Positions 11,884-23,059 of a DNA stretch of 37,482 nt are shown piece after piece; the stretch's first letter is position 1, and each line of letters opens with the position of its first letter. The notes beneath the pieces were generated by a model that saw only the letters and a program-made list of their open reading frames with translations, was not told where the DNA came from and did not search any database. The position numbers and the translations under genes were made by a program. The DNA is from Pholiota molesta (lineage: Eukaryota; Basidiomycota; Agaricomycetes; Agaricales; Strophariaceae). Location of the stretch: contig JACGCK010000338.1 of assembly GCA_014925825.1 (NCBI GenBank), positions 1 to 37,482 on the forward strand, read 5' to 3'.

Positions 11884-13970
11884 TTAGATCTTCAGATATT
11901 CTTTCGGCACGCCCTTCACCCAAGCGAGCAACCGTGACCCCATAAGCTCTCGAGGATCTATGACCGGCAGCGGCAGCATGTCGGTGCTCAGGATGGTGCA
12001 CGCGATGCCCAACATCCCAAGCGCCTGCGCCTCCGCGACGACCGCGGCCTTCTCGTCGGCGGGGCGATCGCGTGGAACCAGCAAGTCGATGGTCGTCGGG
12101 GGCCCGAGCGATCGCATGGGCTGCTGGGAAGACCCCTCCTCGAACTCGGAATCCTCGTCGGGTCCTGGGGCGGCCGCGAGAAACAGCGCGTGCCGGCTTC
12201 GCGCCATCGCGAGGATCGGGCGCGCATCCAGCGCGCTGCCCTCCAGGTAGAAAAGCTCGGGCAGCAGCGCGTAAACGCCCATTTGCGCCGCCGTCTCCGC
12301 GGGGATGTACACCCCCGGCGGGAGGTGCAGCTTGTCGACGCGCGGGACGGCGGTGAAGAGCGCTTCGAGCGTGTGCTGCGGGGTCGCGTGGTGCCGGCGT
12401 TTCACCACGAAGCCGCTGATTTCGGCTCCGAGTTCGTGGGGGGATAGTCCTGCAGGCGCAGGTGACGAAGCGTTTTCTGCGAGCCTTGCACGAGCTTGGT
12501 GTACAGGGCAATATCCCAGTCTTGATATACATCGTGCATTTGGACCCACAGGCCTTGGAGCACAGGAAGGTGGAGGAGGGAGAATAGCCTGGTGTCTTGA
12601 CTGGGGTAAAACAGCAGGAGGCGGAGTGTTTGTAACTTGCGCATCGACACAACGCGCCGAGAGAGGCTGAGGTTCGGGTAATAAGGTTTTGAGAACCTTA
12701 CACAGAAAAATCCATTGTCCAAACATGAGGCAGTCGAATGTAAGAGTTTAATGAAAATTTCGGGCGTCATCGGAATCATTCCAAAGTCGAGTGAGGTGAG
12801 TTGCCCCCACGGCAGATGGAGGTCCAGTGGATGGAGGCCGTTTGCCAGGCGGAATGTGGCCTCTTGCAGGCGTGGCGCGTTGCGCAAACCGGTAAACTGA
12901 ACCCAATCCTTGAGGGGAAACGATTTGATTGGGGTGTCCTTCGTGTTGACGAAGCAGATGTCTACGGACTCTAGAATGTCGAATTTGCCTCCTCCACTGC
13001 TGGTGAGAAATGCGAAGGTGTCCTTGTTTCCAACAATAAGACAGCTTAGTGTCTTTATTCGGTGGGCATACGGGATGATGACAGCGCGGACGACGCTGAA
13101 CGCCCAGGCCTCGTATAGTACCATGTCAAATTTGATAGTCAATGGCTCTAGGCCGCTGAGTTTTGCACAAAAGGCGAGCTGTTTGAGGAGGGGATGGCAT
13201 TGGTGGACGATGTCATTGCCAGGCTTCGTGAAATGAATGTTGTTCCATAGGGAGCCCGTGGAGCGGATGACATTGAACCATTGTCTGCAGACAAGATTCA
13301 AGACGTGGCGTGGGTGCACAGGCGACAGTGGAAGGTGGACGGGTTCATAATTGCAGACAGCTTCAAAAACGACGAGTAGCAACGTGGTCGAGAATTTGAC
13401 GAAGGAGTTCTGGACGCGTGTTGACGACATTGACGGGAAACCTTCCAGCACGGATGGCAGTGACGATGTTGAAGGTGGTAAATTTGGGGCCTTGGATAGT
13501 ATTGTGTTTTGGGGCTGAAGAGATTTGTTGAATGGCCGTTGTAGAGTGGATGGTGGTTTTAGTCAGTGCTAGCGAGCGTGAACGTGTTTCGTACCTGGAA
13601 TTCCGCGCTCCTGCAGCGCAACAGCGAACCCTAAAGTGTCCCTCCACATCCCATTTTGACACGAAAAAGATGACACGCCTCGCAACTTGGATAAATGGGG
13701 ACATAAATGTATTGCATTACTTGTTAACCACCAAACGGCGACCTTACCTGACGGATAGAAAAATTCAGAAGCTTCGAAGTGTGAAGCAAGGCGGTGCATG
13801 AGGCAGAAAGTGGGGGCATAGTGCCCAAACTCGGGCTGTATCATTGTTTCACAATCCGAATAGCTCGAATATCCACCAATGTCATTCCCTCCCGAGACCC
13901 GATTTCTGTTCTGAGATCTGGCTGTAGAGAATCTGGACACGTTCAATGTGTATGGAACGTTGTGAACCAA
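11884..13970 (-). CDS. F-box / leucine-rich-type protein, two apparent frameshifts
   Basis: This is a probable substrate adaptor of an SCF ubiquitin ligase. Reading leftwards, an N-terminal exon ends at 13748, and introns lie at 13631-13747 and 13515-13594 (GT..AG). The third exon carries the F-box start RPELLRQILDHVATR and then LNLVCRQWFNVIRS and GSLWNNIHF, the usual basidiomycete F-box pattern. A leucine-rich tail follows (LTSLDFGMIP, LQTLRLLLFY, LRHLRLQDYP), ending GVPKEYLKI. Two frame breaks occur, both at homopolymers: five T (plus-strand A 13365-13369, one too many) and six C (plus-strand G 12438-12443, one too few). The start could be Met at 13970 or 13844. No function beyond F-box can be assigned. 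A real pseudogene is the alternative. Confidence 0.7.
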
Positions 13971-14738
13971 GTTCTGTCTAGAGAAAGTATATTACAAAGC
14001 GGACCTTTGGACCTGGTTATTGGAGCCGTGTCTTGGCAGTGTCTGCAACTGTATTGAGAGCAAGCTGATATTTGGTCAAAATGAGCCATGGCGAGGTTCT
14101 GAACACATAATCATCAACCCAACAAATGCAAAGAATAGCATCGCGCCCGTTAGTAGGTATTTCCCCGTGGGAATACGCTCTTTCTGACCATTTGTTAGCG
14201 AATAGCGAAGTGATGAATTCGAAATTTGAGCGTCACACCCAAGCACTATAGTAATACAGCATTAAGCTGCCTACTTCTCTAAGGCGATTCTAGTATTTAC
14301 AGGTTGAACTGCCTGCCAATTGCTCGTCAGGAGCTTAATTCATCACAGCGATAGCGTGGGATAGTGCTTTCTCGGCTGGGCGCCTAATCCGTTATCATGC
14401 GACTTCTACCAGCACAGTACGTACACCGATGCTCATATCTCATTCTGGCCAGAAGTTCTTGAACAGTCACAGGGTATTCATAACTCTACATCGTTCTATA
14501 GTGAACTAGTACTCCTCGTTGAACATTGGACATCAAACAATCGAAGAAATGTAATTAGTTGTTTGCTAGTTGTGCGCAATTTAGACGAGAAATCATATGT
14601 TACGCAGGAAACGCTGTGGAATTATCATTAAACAATAATTGAAGCTTCTTCGAGTAACGCAGCAGCCTGCGGAGACCTTGCTCGAGCTCTCAAAGTAAAT
14701 GTTTGTCACAGTTTGTGGAAAGCTTGCAAGGTGAAATT
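13971..14738. other. Spacer without a gene
   Basis: The sequence is AT-rich, with many stops in all frames and no splice pattern. It separates the F-box gene from the P450 remnant. Nothing further can be supported. Confidence 0.4.
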
Positions 14739-15300
14739 TTAAATCGTATCAGATCGTGAAGGATGATGTGCGAAGTAAAGTGTGGGCACGTACATGGCAA
14801 GTCCGTTGGTATATGCATACTCCGGGATCACCTCTTTCCCCTTTGAATCGAGACCAGGAAGAACATCGCATGCTGCCAGTGTCGTCGCAATTACGGCGAA
14901 GAGGGTTCCTTCTACGAAGTCTTTACCACTACAATAGCGCCGTCCAAAACCAAATACCAATTCCTTCGCTCGCTCCATTTCCACATCGTCACCTTTGAAA
15001 CGATCAGGATCAAACTGCATAGGATCAGCATATACGTCTGGATCGTGGAGCATGTGCCTGGTGTCACGATTAAATTCGTATGTCTTAGCCTTAGGCTCAT
15101 AGTGGTAGAAATAATCTATAAGGACCATATTCACCAAATATTGGGCATGATAACAGTGCCTTTCGGAATAAAATATCCATTATATGTATCGTCCGCACTT
15201 GCGGCATGTGGAATACCTGTTATAAATTTCTATGGATTCGTGGCGCCGCCAGATCCTATTCAGTTCGATGGGCGTCGTTGTGCATTAGATCGAAAGTGTG
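14739..15300 (-). pseudogene. Cytochrome P450, C-terminal remnant
   Basis: Only the C-terminal part of a haem mono-oxygenase is present. Reading leftwards one finds an ExxR-like K-helix piece (ELNRIWRRHE), then GIPHAASADD, YNGYFIPKGT and NIW. These are followed by DPDVYADP and FDPDRF, and the haem-binding motif FGFGRRYCSG with its Cys ligand. The frame is broken between ELNR and GIPHA by about 13 extra bases, and no in-frame splice joins NIW to the next exon. A stop lies just upstream of ELNR, and no I-helix or membrane anchor is found. A full P450 needs about 500 residues, so this is a truncated, decayed copy. The stop is at 14739-14741. Confidence 0.75.
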
Positions 15301-15562
15301 TGAATTCCGAATAATATATGTCTTTATGTCTGACGGCCCCCAAGGGCCCACTTCTCTGATTGTTCACCAGGCCTTGAGAGTGAGTTTCCTTAGTACATAC
15401 CCGCCATGAGTGATGAAACGCGAAACCCATACTGTCTGACTCATGAATACGAGGTTGAAGAAAGGCAGATTAGCTCGACGCATAGTTCGCGTACACGGCA
15501 TTGAATTTTGTACAGATAATAAACAATTTATACCTCCTCTCTCGGTCCTAATGCCTAGTCAA
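15301..15562. other. Short spacer between the P450 remnant and RhoGAP gene
   Basis: There is no gene. No more P450 sequence could be recovered here, so the truncation lies near 15300. Confidence 0.4.
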
Positions 15563-18246
15563 TTACCTGATCTCGCTCACCATATCAATCGTCGCATCCA
15601 ACTGGCGCTGAAATTCAGAAGCCACACCAGGCTCACGCTCCAACCCATCATCACGACACGGAGTAGGTTCGGAAACCCTACTCAACTCCCTTTCCAACTC
15701 GCGTACGCGCCCATGGAGCTTGGCGGCCGTGAGTTTCGACTTCGTCAGTTCCTTCAGCGCCTCCGTGAGGGCCGTCGTGCGCTCTTCGAGCTGGTCCTCG
15801 AGATGCGCTGTGAGTTGGAGCGCGTGCACGAGCTCGATGGGGTGCGCGGGCATCGTCTGCACTTCCCTGTCGACGACGTGCTTTGCTGGCCGGCGAGTGC
15901 GCTGGGGGTCGGCAGTGAACGGATCGGCTTGGGAGGTCGGTAGGGTTTGGTTGAGTAATGTGGGTATGGAGATGTCCATCAGTCGTTCGTCGACTGTACA
16001 TAGGAAGAATTATGGCGCGGTCAGAACGATGGTGACACGCGAATAGAAAGGCACGTACGAGCGGTGGTGGATGAAATGCTCGCGACGTCCTCGTGGATCC
16101 TCGAAGGCAGCTGAGTGATGTCCAAGGTTTCGTTCGGAACATCTTCCCCAGACATAGGCGTCAACACGACTGATCGATGAACGTAGTGAGAAAAACGATG
16201 CCTTGGAAAGAGAAACGGCGTACCAAAATCCCCATAATCCGGTTCAAACGGGTCGGATCGCGTTCTTCCTCTCGCATTAGCATTCGGCGTGGAATGGAGA
16301 GGCACGCCTTCCAGATGAATCCGCGGCAACGGCGTTCGCTGATCATCGTAAACGCTGCCACGTCGGCCCTCCGGCGTATTCCCACCACCCTCCCGGACCG
16401 GATCAGACGCTCCTGACTCAGGCGACGACGACGACCGACTCGGAGAAGCCGACTCGTTGGCGCTCGACGCAGAGCCGCTCACAGGCCAGCTGGGGAGCAC
16501 ATCCTTACCGAGGCTGTCCCGCCGCGCCACGGGGCGGTGGAAGATCCCCAGCTTCGCGTCGTCGACGACGTCGAAGAGGCCCTCGGAGAGCGGCCCCCAG
16601 CGCCGCAGGAACCAGCTCATCATCGTCTCGCCCGTCCTGCGCGTCTGCGCCGCGTCGCTGGCACTGGCACTGGCGCCCCCGCCCGGCGTTTTGGGCCCTG
16701 AGCCGCCGCCGAAGATCCGCCCGCCGAACATGCGCGCGAGGTCCGCGACGCCGACGCCGTTCTCCTCGCGGACCAAGGCGGCCTGGCTGAAGAACGCGAG
16801 CAGGTACACGAGCAGCGAGAAGTGGGGCGACGGGAGCAGCTGCAGGAGCAGCTGCGCGACGAGGATGTGCGTGGACTCCGCGGGGCTGGTGTACGTCCGC
16901 GCGAGCGGGATGTGCGAGATGCGCGGGCCGAAGGAGTCCTCGCGCTGCATGGATTCTGGGTCCCCGGAGTCCATTTCGCACCAGTCCCAGAGGGGGCGGA
17001 ATAGCCATGGAGGGAGGATGGGTTCGGGGAGAGAGGAGAGGTATGTCGTTAGCAGAGCGCAGACGTCCGGCGTCGACTCGAGATGCAGAGATGTGTTGGA
17101 TCCGAAGCCTGCGTTCGGAATGGGCCTGTGACTGGAAGGTTGGCGCGAGCGTATGATGCTTCCTGGAGGTTGTTGCTCGGAATCGTAGATATTGATGAGC
17201 TCGAGGAGGCGCGAGCGATTTGGGAGAGTTCGAAAAAGATTCGATTGATATATACCTGTTTTGAAAATCATGAGCCAACGAATGCGAACCACAATATAGA
17301 TGAATCAGCTCACCAGTACGGTAAAGTTCCTCTACTGTGTTGACAACGATGATGGGGAGTTCGTGTGCTCGACCAGCAAGGACCATCGAAGTCGATGAAT
17401 ATATTGACGCCTTCCGAATAGGTTCACCCAGAACGGCTGGAAATGGCGCAAATAAGAAACAAAAGTCAAGAAATGAGGAGAAAACATACCTAGCGCTCCT
17501 TTTCGTCCATGAACCTCGAGCTTGCCGCTGTCAATCAAGTTGGCTCTGATCCTATCGCGATCGTCGAAATCTACCTGGTCCAGCTGATGCATAGCCAGGA
17601 GATCGTGGGCATTCAGATATTCGTCCACGTCCTGCGAGGTACCAAGGACATTCTCGAGCGAGGAAAGAATGAGTCGTGGATCTGGCTTTCGAACGGATGC
17701 TGGTAAAGGTACGCCCGTGAGGGGAATCGGTTTGGCGCCCGACGACGGCGTTGCAGGCCTCTTCGGGACAGGCTTCGTGGCGCCTTCAGATGCGATCCTA
17801 GCTGTATGTCCCCGCGAACGCCGCGCCATCAGACCCTCGAAGTTCCCCATTCGCGTTCCGCGGTACGTGTCTTCGAACGTCGTAAAATCGACGATGGGAG
17901 GGCTGCCGGCGGCTCGACCATGCATGTTGTTAGGGCTTATCGTAGGCGACGGTTGCACTTGAGGTGGGGGCATAGAGGCGAACCGTCGGCGCGATGACGG
18001 GGTGTGGTCATAGACATCTGGGGTCTTAGACAGGAGGTGGTGGGCCGTCTTCTTGAGCGTGCCAAGCGTATCGGAGATGTGTCCGCCGATGCCATCCTTG
18101 CCTGGGCCAACTCCAAAGGAAACGTTGCTCGAGGTTCTTTGGCGCGAGATGGATGGGATACCGGTTTGTCGATGGACTCGCGGATTACGAGGGGATGGAT
18201 CGGAGGGTATGGGAGAGGAGGCCGGAGATTTCGAGCTCATATGCAT
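15563..18246 (-). CDS. RhoGAP-domain protein with C-terminal coiled coil
   Basis: This is a predicted GTPase-activating protein for Rho-family GTPases, a regulator of polarity and actin. The four exons are 18246-17490, 17436-17314, 17255-16059 and 15993-15563. All introns are GT..AG, the frame is intact, and the product is 835 residues. Residues 1-230 are Ser/Pro-rich and probably disordered. The RhoGAP domain spans about 255-480. It has LFR with the likely arginine finger Arg302 (context QSNLFRTLPNR), LLTTYLSSLPEPILPPWLF, LLVYLLAFFSQ and LARMFGGRIFGG in place of the usual N-[LM]-A-x-x-F-x-P. A long Ser-rich linker follows, and exon 4 has a heptad-like helix (about 745-800). The start is the first in-frame Met. 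Another Met-led frame at 18454 does not splice in frame to it, so a missed 5' exon is possible. Confidence 0.85.
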
Positions 18247-19214
18247 AAGGATCGTGTTTCGTTTCGTGAAACTGATAGAGAGGTATGAGCGTCGAATGGA
18301 ACGAGGTACACGGTGGAGAAATACCTTTGTAAAACCTTCGCGAAAGGAGGTTGAGAGACGCGTACATTTGTGACGTAGGGAAAGGGATTTTGAAGAAGAC
18401 TATAGGTCTACTTCTCAAAATGGCGGCCAATCCTGGGCTGAAAGTGATCGACATAGCGAGTTCGTGACGCCCCAGCGCTACGACGCGAGGGTAGTTGCCT
18501 CACTCATGTCGAATCCTCCATCCATGTTCCAGTCGCAAGTTGGATAGTCTTTCGAACGTCGCAACTGAAGTTAGAGCTGTCGCTCGCGATCGCCGACATG
18601 GAACCTTCAAGCGACCAGAAATTGAAATACGATGAGTTCCACGCTGAAGCGCGCTAAACCACTGCCACGACTCACGAAATGAACAATCATCTCATCGACT
18701 TCTCCAGAGATCGTCCCCAGATTTGCAGGACGTAACAGCTATGCGTGCACTCGCGACGTCGATCCAAGGCGGTATCGTTGATTCGTTCCATATCCAAGCT
18801 ATCGTCGCGAGTTCGTTAGGGACTGCGGCCTGGCTGTGACCCTGGCTGTGGAGGCCGTTATGGATGCCTGGACGTGGTTTTGAGAGTTAGAAAAGGCTCT
18901 TCGTGTTGGGTGATTCGTCAACGTAGATATGGGCAATGAAAAATATCTGGGAAACGGTTGTAGCGAAGAGCAAGTTCTTTCAATGGAGGGAGTTGGACGC
19001 TGTTGGACGACGGACGGTGGTTTCGGTGGCAGTATTATTTTAAAGCGCCGCCTGATTTTATTTTTAGACTGTCGCGTCTTGTCGCGTCCTCCTTGATTAA
19101 TCTGACGCGCGCGTCTCAATCTCACATCGATAGTTATTCACCCTCCTCTTGGCTTAGAAGCTAATTTAGTGATTTGCGTTATCTCGGGATGAACGAAAGC
19201 ATGTTTCTCAGAAA
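18247..19214. other. Upstream region of RhoGAP and spacer
   Basis: A minus-strand frame (18454-18320) looks mildly coding but does not join the RhoGAP exon in frame. Another at 19125-18799 is basic and low in family character. No gene is supported. The RhoGAP promoter should lie here, but no TATA box is evident. Confidence 0.4.
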
Positions 19215-20110
19215 TCCTGACTCATGCGAACCCGAGGAAAGTCCCAACGACATCTCAGTGCCACTCAACGCCACTCAAAGTCGACACTCGCGATGGCCGC
19301 ATTCAAACCGCGCACGTTCTGTGAGTCTGGCTTGCAGCTGAGGGAGACGTGGCAGAGATCGATGGACGGCACGAGCTCAACAATGGTACGCAGTGCATCT
19401 GATGTGTAGACTATGAACGTGTGTAGAACACGTTCTCAATACTTCGGTACTATGTTCGAACTTCGTCATTGTTCCACCACATGTCATATGTCAGCTGCAA
19501 AATTTTGAGACTATATACTACCTAGATCAGTACTAAGAACCAACAGTGTCCTCATGTTATGTCCACCTCGAAGGCACCACATGTACGCGTTGTCTTTATA
19601 CCCGTACCGTTACAGAGGGAGACGATTTGAAAATCGTACACATGCTAGTGTTAGGCGTTATCTAGATAGATATTCAGACAAAAGCAATCATGAGATTCCA
19701 ATTGTTCGACGTCTTAGGAAATGGTAATCGGACTGTACTCATTCTCGATGATACACTTGTGATACACGGATGCAAAAATCTGGCTTCAAATTTGATTTTC
19801 TCTTTCCTGGAAGCGTTATCGATGAAGAAAACCTTACAGGCCTTCTCTATTCGTACATGGCACTAATTCGTATGAGAGAAAGATCTGATTATCCATCTAC
19901 ATTGTTGGTATAATCTCCAAACGTCCATGCCAATGCATGTAAATAACCGCAGTGAAATTCTATAAAAGCGCGCTCTCTTCAGCGCTAAAATATCATTGTC
20001 TTCTTCTGTACTATTTTCCGTTTGCCAACGTGCAGCACCGATGACTTTGAATCCCATCGCGGAGCGCGCACTGCCCACCCCATCATCTCCATCTTTGATG
20101 ACATTGACGA
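19215..20110. repeat. Tandem segmental duplication, copy 1, 5' block
   Basis: This block aligns with 23060-23900 at an offset falling from about 3845 to 3768 bases. Shared words include AGTCGACACTCGC, ATGGCCGCATTCAA, ATTGTTCCACCACATGT, AATTGTTCGACGTCTTA, TATAAAAGCG, CTTCAGCGCT and TTTGATGACATTGACGA. The copies are clearly diverged with small indels, so the duplication is old. The block ends with a core promoter and the first exon of a gene. Confidence 0.85.
19961..19970 (+). promoter_or_regulatory. TATA box, copy 1
   Basis: TATAAAAGCG is conserved with 23729-23738, and the word CTTCAGCGCT follows in both copies. It lies 80 bases before an ATG at 20041, a normal distance. Conservation in otherwise diverged sequence supports function. 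Confidence 0.6.
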
Positions 20111-20808
20111 CCTCCCGCGTATGTATTGACCTCTCTCGTATGTATTTTTATACCCTGGGGTATCGTTGCAGATACTTACTTGTGGCTGTTGTTCAGTGGC
20201 CTTTGCAACATGCGTTTTATACGGCTTCCGTAGGTCATTTCCTTGTGGCGATCACCCTCTCGGGCGCTCATATCGAACATCCTGAAGTCCTCAAGCTCAA
20301 CGACGAGGTATGATTATATATGTCACCCATTCAGATCAGATGCTAATTTGCGACGTCTAGGTGGAAGTCATAGGACCGGTGAATATTCCATTCCGCCATC
20401 ATTATCACTGTCTATAGCCACTCATGGAAAAGATTCAGGCATTCAACTGGCCATCTGCATGGTCAACTTGTTCGGAAACCAGCTCTTCGGGGTGAGTAAG
20501 CTTAATGATAGCTTCATTTTGCGATTATGAACTCACGCCTCATCCACGTATCATAGGAGATCGTACCGGTTCAGACATCGCTTGCGCTCTCGACGATAGG
20601 GTCAATCCTCACTGGATCACAGCTGCTGACAAACTTGCACGAAGCGCAAAGCAACCAGGAGGACGAGGCGGACAACGCGGATAATGACATGGAACTGCGG
20701 GTCATGTTCAGTGCGCCTCCAGGGGATGATTCAGAGACAGATTCTCCACAACTGTCCAGGATGCACAGTTCGAGTTCGAAGGATTTGGGGTCGGATGATC
20801 CAGCCTAG
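20041..20808 (+). CDS. Hypothetical protein of unknown family, model uncertain
   Basis: The family is not recognised. Candidate exons after the first are 20234-20307, 20361-20378, 20418-20491 and 20557-20808. The last 82 codons are cleanly open and end in an acidic, Ser-rich tail (LTGSQLLTNLHE, SSSSKDLGSDDPA). The first exon can be read in two ways. From ATG 20041 it gives MTLNPIAERALPTPSSPS. In another frame without a Met it gives PIISIFDDIDDLPR, which joins well to HFLVAITLSGAHIEHPEV after an intron ending at 20233. A further frame break lies at the A run 20428-20431; one extra A would join PLMEK to DSGIQLAICMVNLF. It may be a living gene with base-call errors or a decaying copy. Confidence 0.4.
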
Positions 20809-21060
20809 GCGCTTGAGGTTGGTCACGATCCTGTTTCTTCTGATTGTGGTCTTTACTTTGGCATTCACTGTTGTTACATACTGTTGTTACACTCTATCTT
20901 TAATGCATTATGCATTCCTCCATGGAAATAACATACTGGAATTATGAATTAAATCGATATAAATGAACGTGTGGATTGTTAAACAAGATACATACATCAT
21001 CAAGATGAGTAAACTAAGGGGAAGACTGGAAGTCATATAGCAAGGGAGCATAGTGTATTA
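20809..21060. other. Spacer between two convergent genes
   Basis: The sequence is AT-rich. No coding sequence is seen. It would hold the 3' ends of the genes on either side. Confidence 0.35.
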
Positions 21061-21438
21061 TTAAATCAAACGAGCGAAAATATCGATAGATAGGTGATAA
21101 AGCACAGCGAAAGCGAAAAAAAGAAAGAAAAACATCAATCCAATCCAAAGCGACGCCGGGTCGCCTTCGACAAACCCAGACCACTGGGGCGGCAATGACC
21201 GCACCTCCTCCCGCGCCTTCGCCGCCGCTTCCGTAAAATCGGCCTTACATGCCTTACACGTCAGCATCTCGCTCGCCTGCGTCAGCGTGTACAACGGGTC
21301 CGCCCGCACGCGATCCCGCCCACGGAGCGCAGGATGTTCAGCATGATGAAAGGCCAAGATGGTGCTAGTATGCGGGCTTATGCTGGAAGTTGGGGTGCTC
21401 CTCGCCATGCAGGCCATTGCGAGCGTACAGGCGGTCAA
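21061..21438 (-). CDS. Possible small C-terminal membrane-anchored protein
   Basis: This is a 125-codon frame of unknown family. Residues about 55-100 are polar, with a CKACK motif and an Ala/Glu/Arg helix. The last 25 residues contain one strong hydrophobic segment (LWIGLMFFFLFFAFAVLYHL), as in a tail-anchored protein. The N-terminal third is low-complexity and the true start may lie at a later Met or in a missed exon. It runs convergent to the gene at 20041-20808. The matching part of copy 2 (23.9-24.9 kb) shows no equivalent. Confidence 0.4.
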   Translation of the reverse strand: MTACTLAMACMARSTPTSSISPHTSTILAFHHAEHPALRGRDRVRADPLYTLTQASEMLTCKACKADFTEAAAKAREEVRSLPPQWSGFVEGDPASLWIGLMFFFLFFAFAVLYHLSIDIFARLI

Positions 21439-21519
21439 GCGTGAAGACTTAAATGTGCCTCAAGGAAATAGAATCACTACAACCGTCTATCAACCCATTT
21501 GCTTGGTATTTTTAATGAG

Positions 21520-22700
21520 AACCTTAGGTGCGACAAATAAAACAAATGAATGAAATGCGAAGAAGATATAAATTTTGTATAAATTTATTGATTGAATCAG
21601 CGTGAAAAATCCAAGTTCAAGTTAGTTTTCCCACACTCATCGTGTGTCGTGGACTCGTGCACAACCAAACCGCAATGTTCGCGATGTTCGATGTTCGAAC
21701 CTCTTTCTCTGCCCTCTCTTACATGTTATGCATCCTGCTCGCGCTTAGTGTTTCCTGACCTACTGGTATCCTTGGCTTATCATCATGTTTTCGGGCGGTC
21801 GTGCAAGTTGAATTTTCGTTTCAAAGGCTCGAGCGCTGCGCGAGGTTCGTAGGTAAACGGAAATGTGTACTGTGAGTTAACTGTGAGTGATCTCGTCGGC
21901 ATTCGACCGAGCGCACCAATTTGTTTCACTCATTCGTCTCATAGCACATTGTGTATAACTCAAGTATTACTTTCCTCGTTAGCCGCGGCCGCATAAGCCC
22001 AACTCAGAATATAGTTAATCATTGCGCGGAGACTATGGCCACCTCCCAGCTATCCCTCGCGCTGGCTCTCGACGCTCAAATTTGACTCAAGCCGACGCGA
22101 CAGGCCTCACGTTCGCTACCTTGCAACTCGAAGTTACAAGACTTTTACCAGCCTGCCGATGACTGCTTTCGTACTGATCGTACATTTTCTACACACAGGT
22201 CGTCCCGGTACGATTGCCTGCTTCATAACGGCTCCAAGCCACTGAAACTCTGGCCATACCGTTGTACGTTGAGTTGTATCCCTCACCGTTCCCCTTTGCT
22301 CGCTCGTTCCTCGCCGAGTCGCCGGCCCATTACTAACGTTACTCTCGCTTGTAGGACGCGTAAGCACCGCTGAATTCCAAGAACTGATGTGTTTTTCGGC
22401 CGCTTTCGCGGTCTAGACGCGGCGCCGACGATATATGTTGAAGATGCGCGTGAAGCGCCCGTGCAAGTCGAAGCCCCTTGTCAGTTACCCTGGTCTCGAC
22501 GCTTCGCCAGCCTTTAAAATGCTGGACATGTCAATGTATGGCAATCGAAACATGAGAATAGGCGCGAGTCGCACTAATTATTTAACGGGGTAAATCACTG
22601 GTAATTTTAATCCTTTCCGTCTCTTTTCGCTATCGGTAGCATCACTTACCTTACCCTCCCGCAGCCTTTAGCGTCTACTATAAGTTTCTAGCAAGTCCAG
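21520..22700. repeat. Tandem segmental duplication, copy 1, 3' block
   Basis: This block aligns with 24885-26000 at an offset near 3360 bases. Shared words include ATGAATGAAATG, TCGAGCGCTGCGCGAGGTTC, CGTC or GCATAGCACRT, GTACGATTG then CTGYTTCAT, TGTTGAAGATGCG and a shared pyrimidine-rich CCGCAG end. The smaller offset than in the 5' block shows that copy 2 has lost, or copy 1 gained, about 400-500 bases in the middle. No intact ORF is shared, so any gene here is decayed in both copies. Confidence 0.8.
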
Positions 22701-23059
22701 CCACGGCCAAGCTCCGTTGTTCTGCATATCGTGAGCGCGTTTCCCAATCCCACTCCGAACATTTTGATTCCTTCGTTCCTACACTTCTAAGCCCAGACTC
22801 GATGTTTTACAGCATGATCCAGGCTCCATATCACGTCGTCGTATCATGGTTGGGACATTCGATGAAACAATATCAAAGGTACAGACCTTCACTAGCATTC
22901 GGCGCTTCCGCCTTTCCCCATCTTCTAATTCAGCGAGAAATCAGAAGTTCGACGCGTCTTTGCGCATCTTTTCCGCTGTTTCGACCTCGCAAAGGTTTGT
23001 TCGATGACATCCAATTACAACATCGTTCACCATCGCCCTCTTCAGGTCACATCGCGTAC
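22701..23059. other. Junction between duplication copies
   Basis: No gene is supported. The plus-strand frame beginning at 22802 is not conserved in the other copy. The exact junction of the duplication lies somewhere here and cannot be fixed by eye. Confidence 0.35.

Noticed and set aside
16457..17131. A 224-codon plus-strand frame over the RhoGAP gene
   Set aside because: It is the antisense shadow of RhoGAP exon 3. It has no motif and no splice or promoter signals of its own.
16505..17386. A second minus-strand frame across the RhoGAP gene
   Set aside because: Its first part is exon 2 of the RhoGAP gene. It then reads on through the intron and exon 3 in the wrong frame as Arg-rich nonsense.
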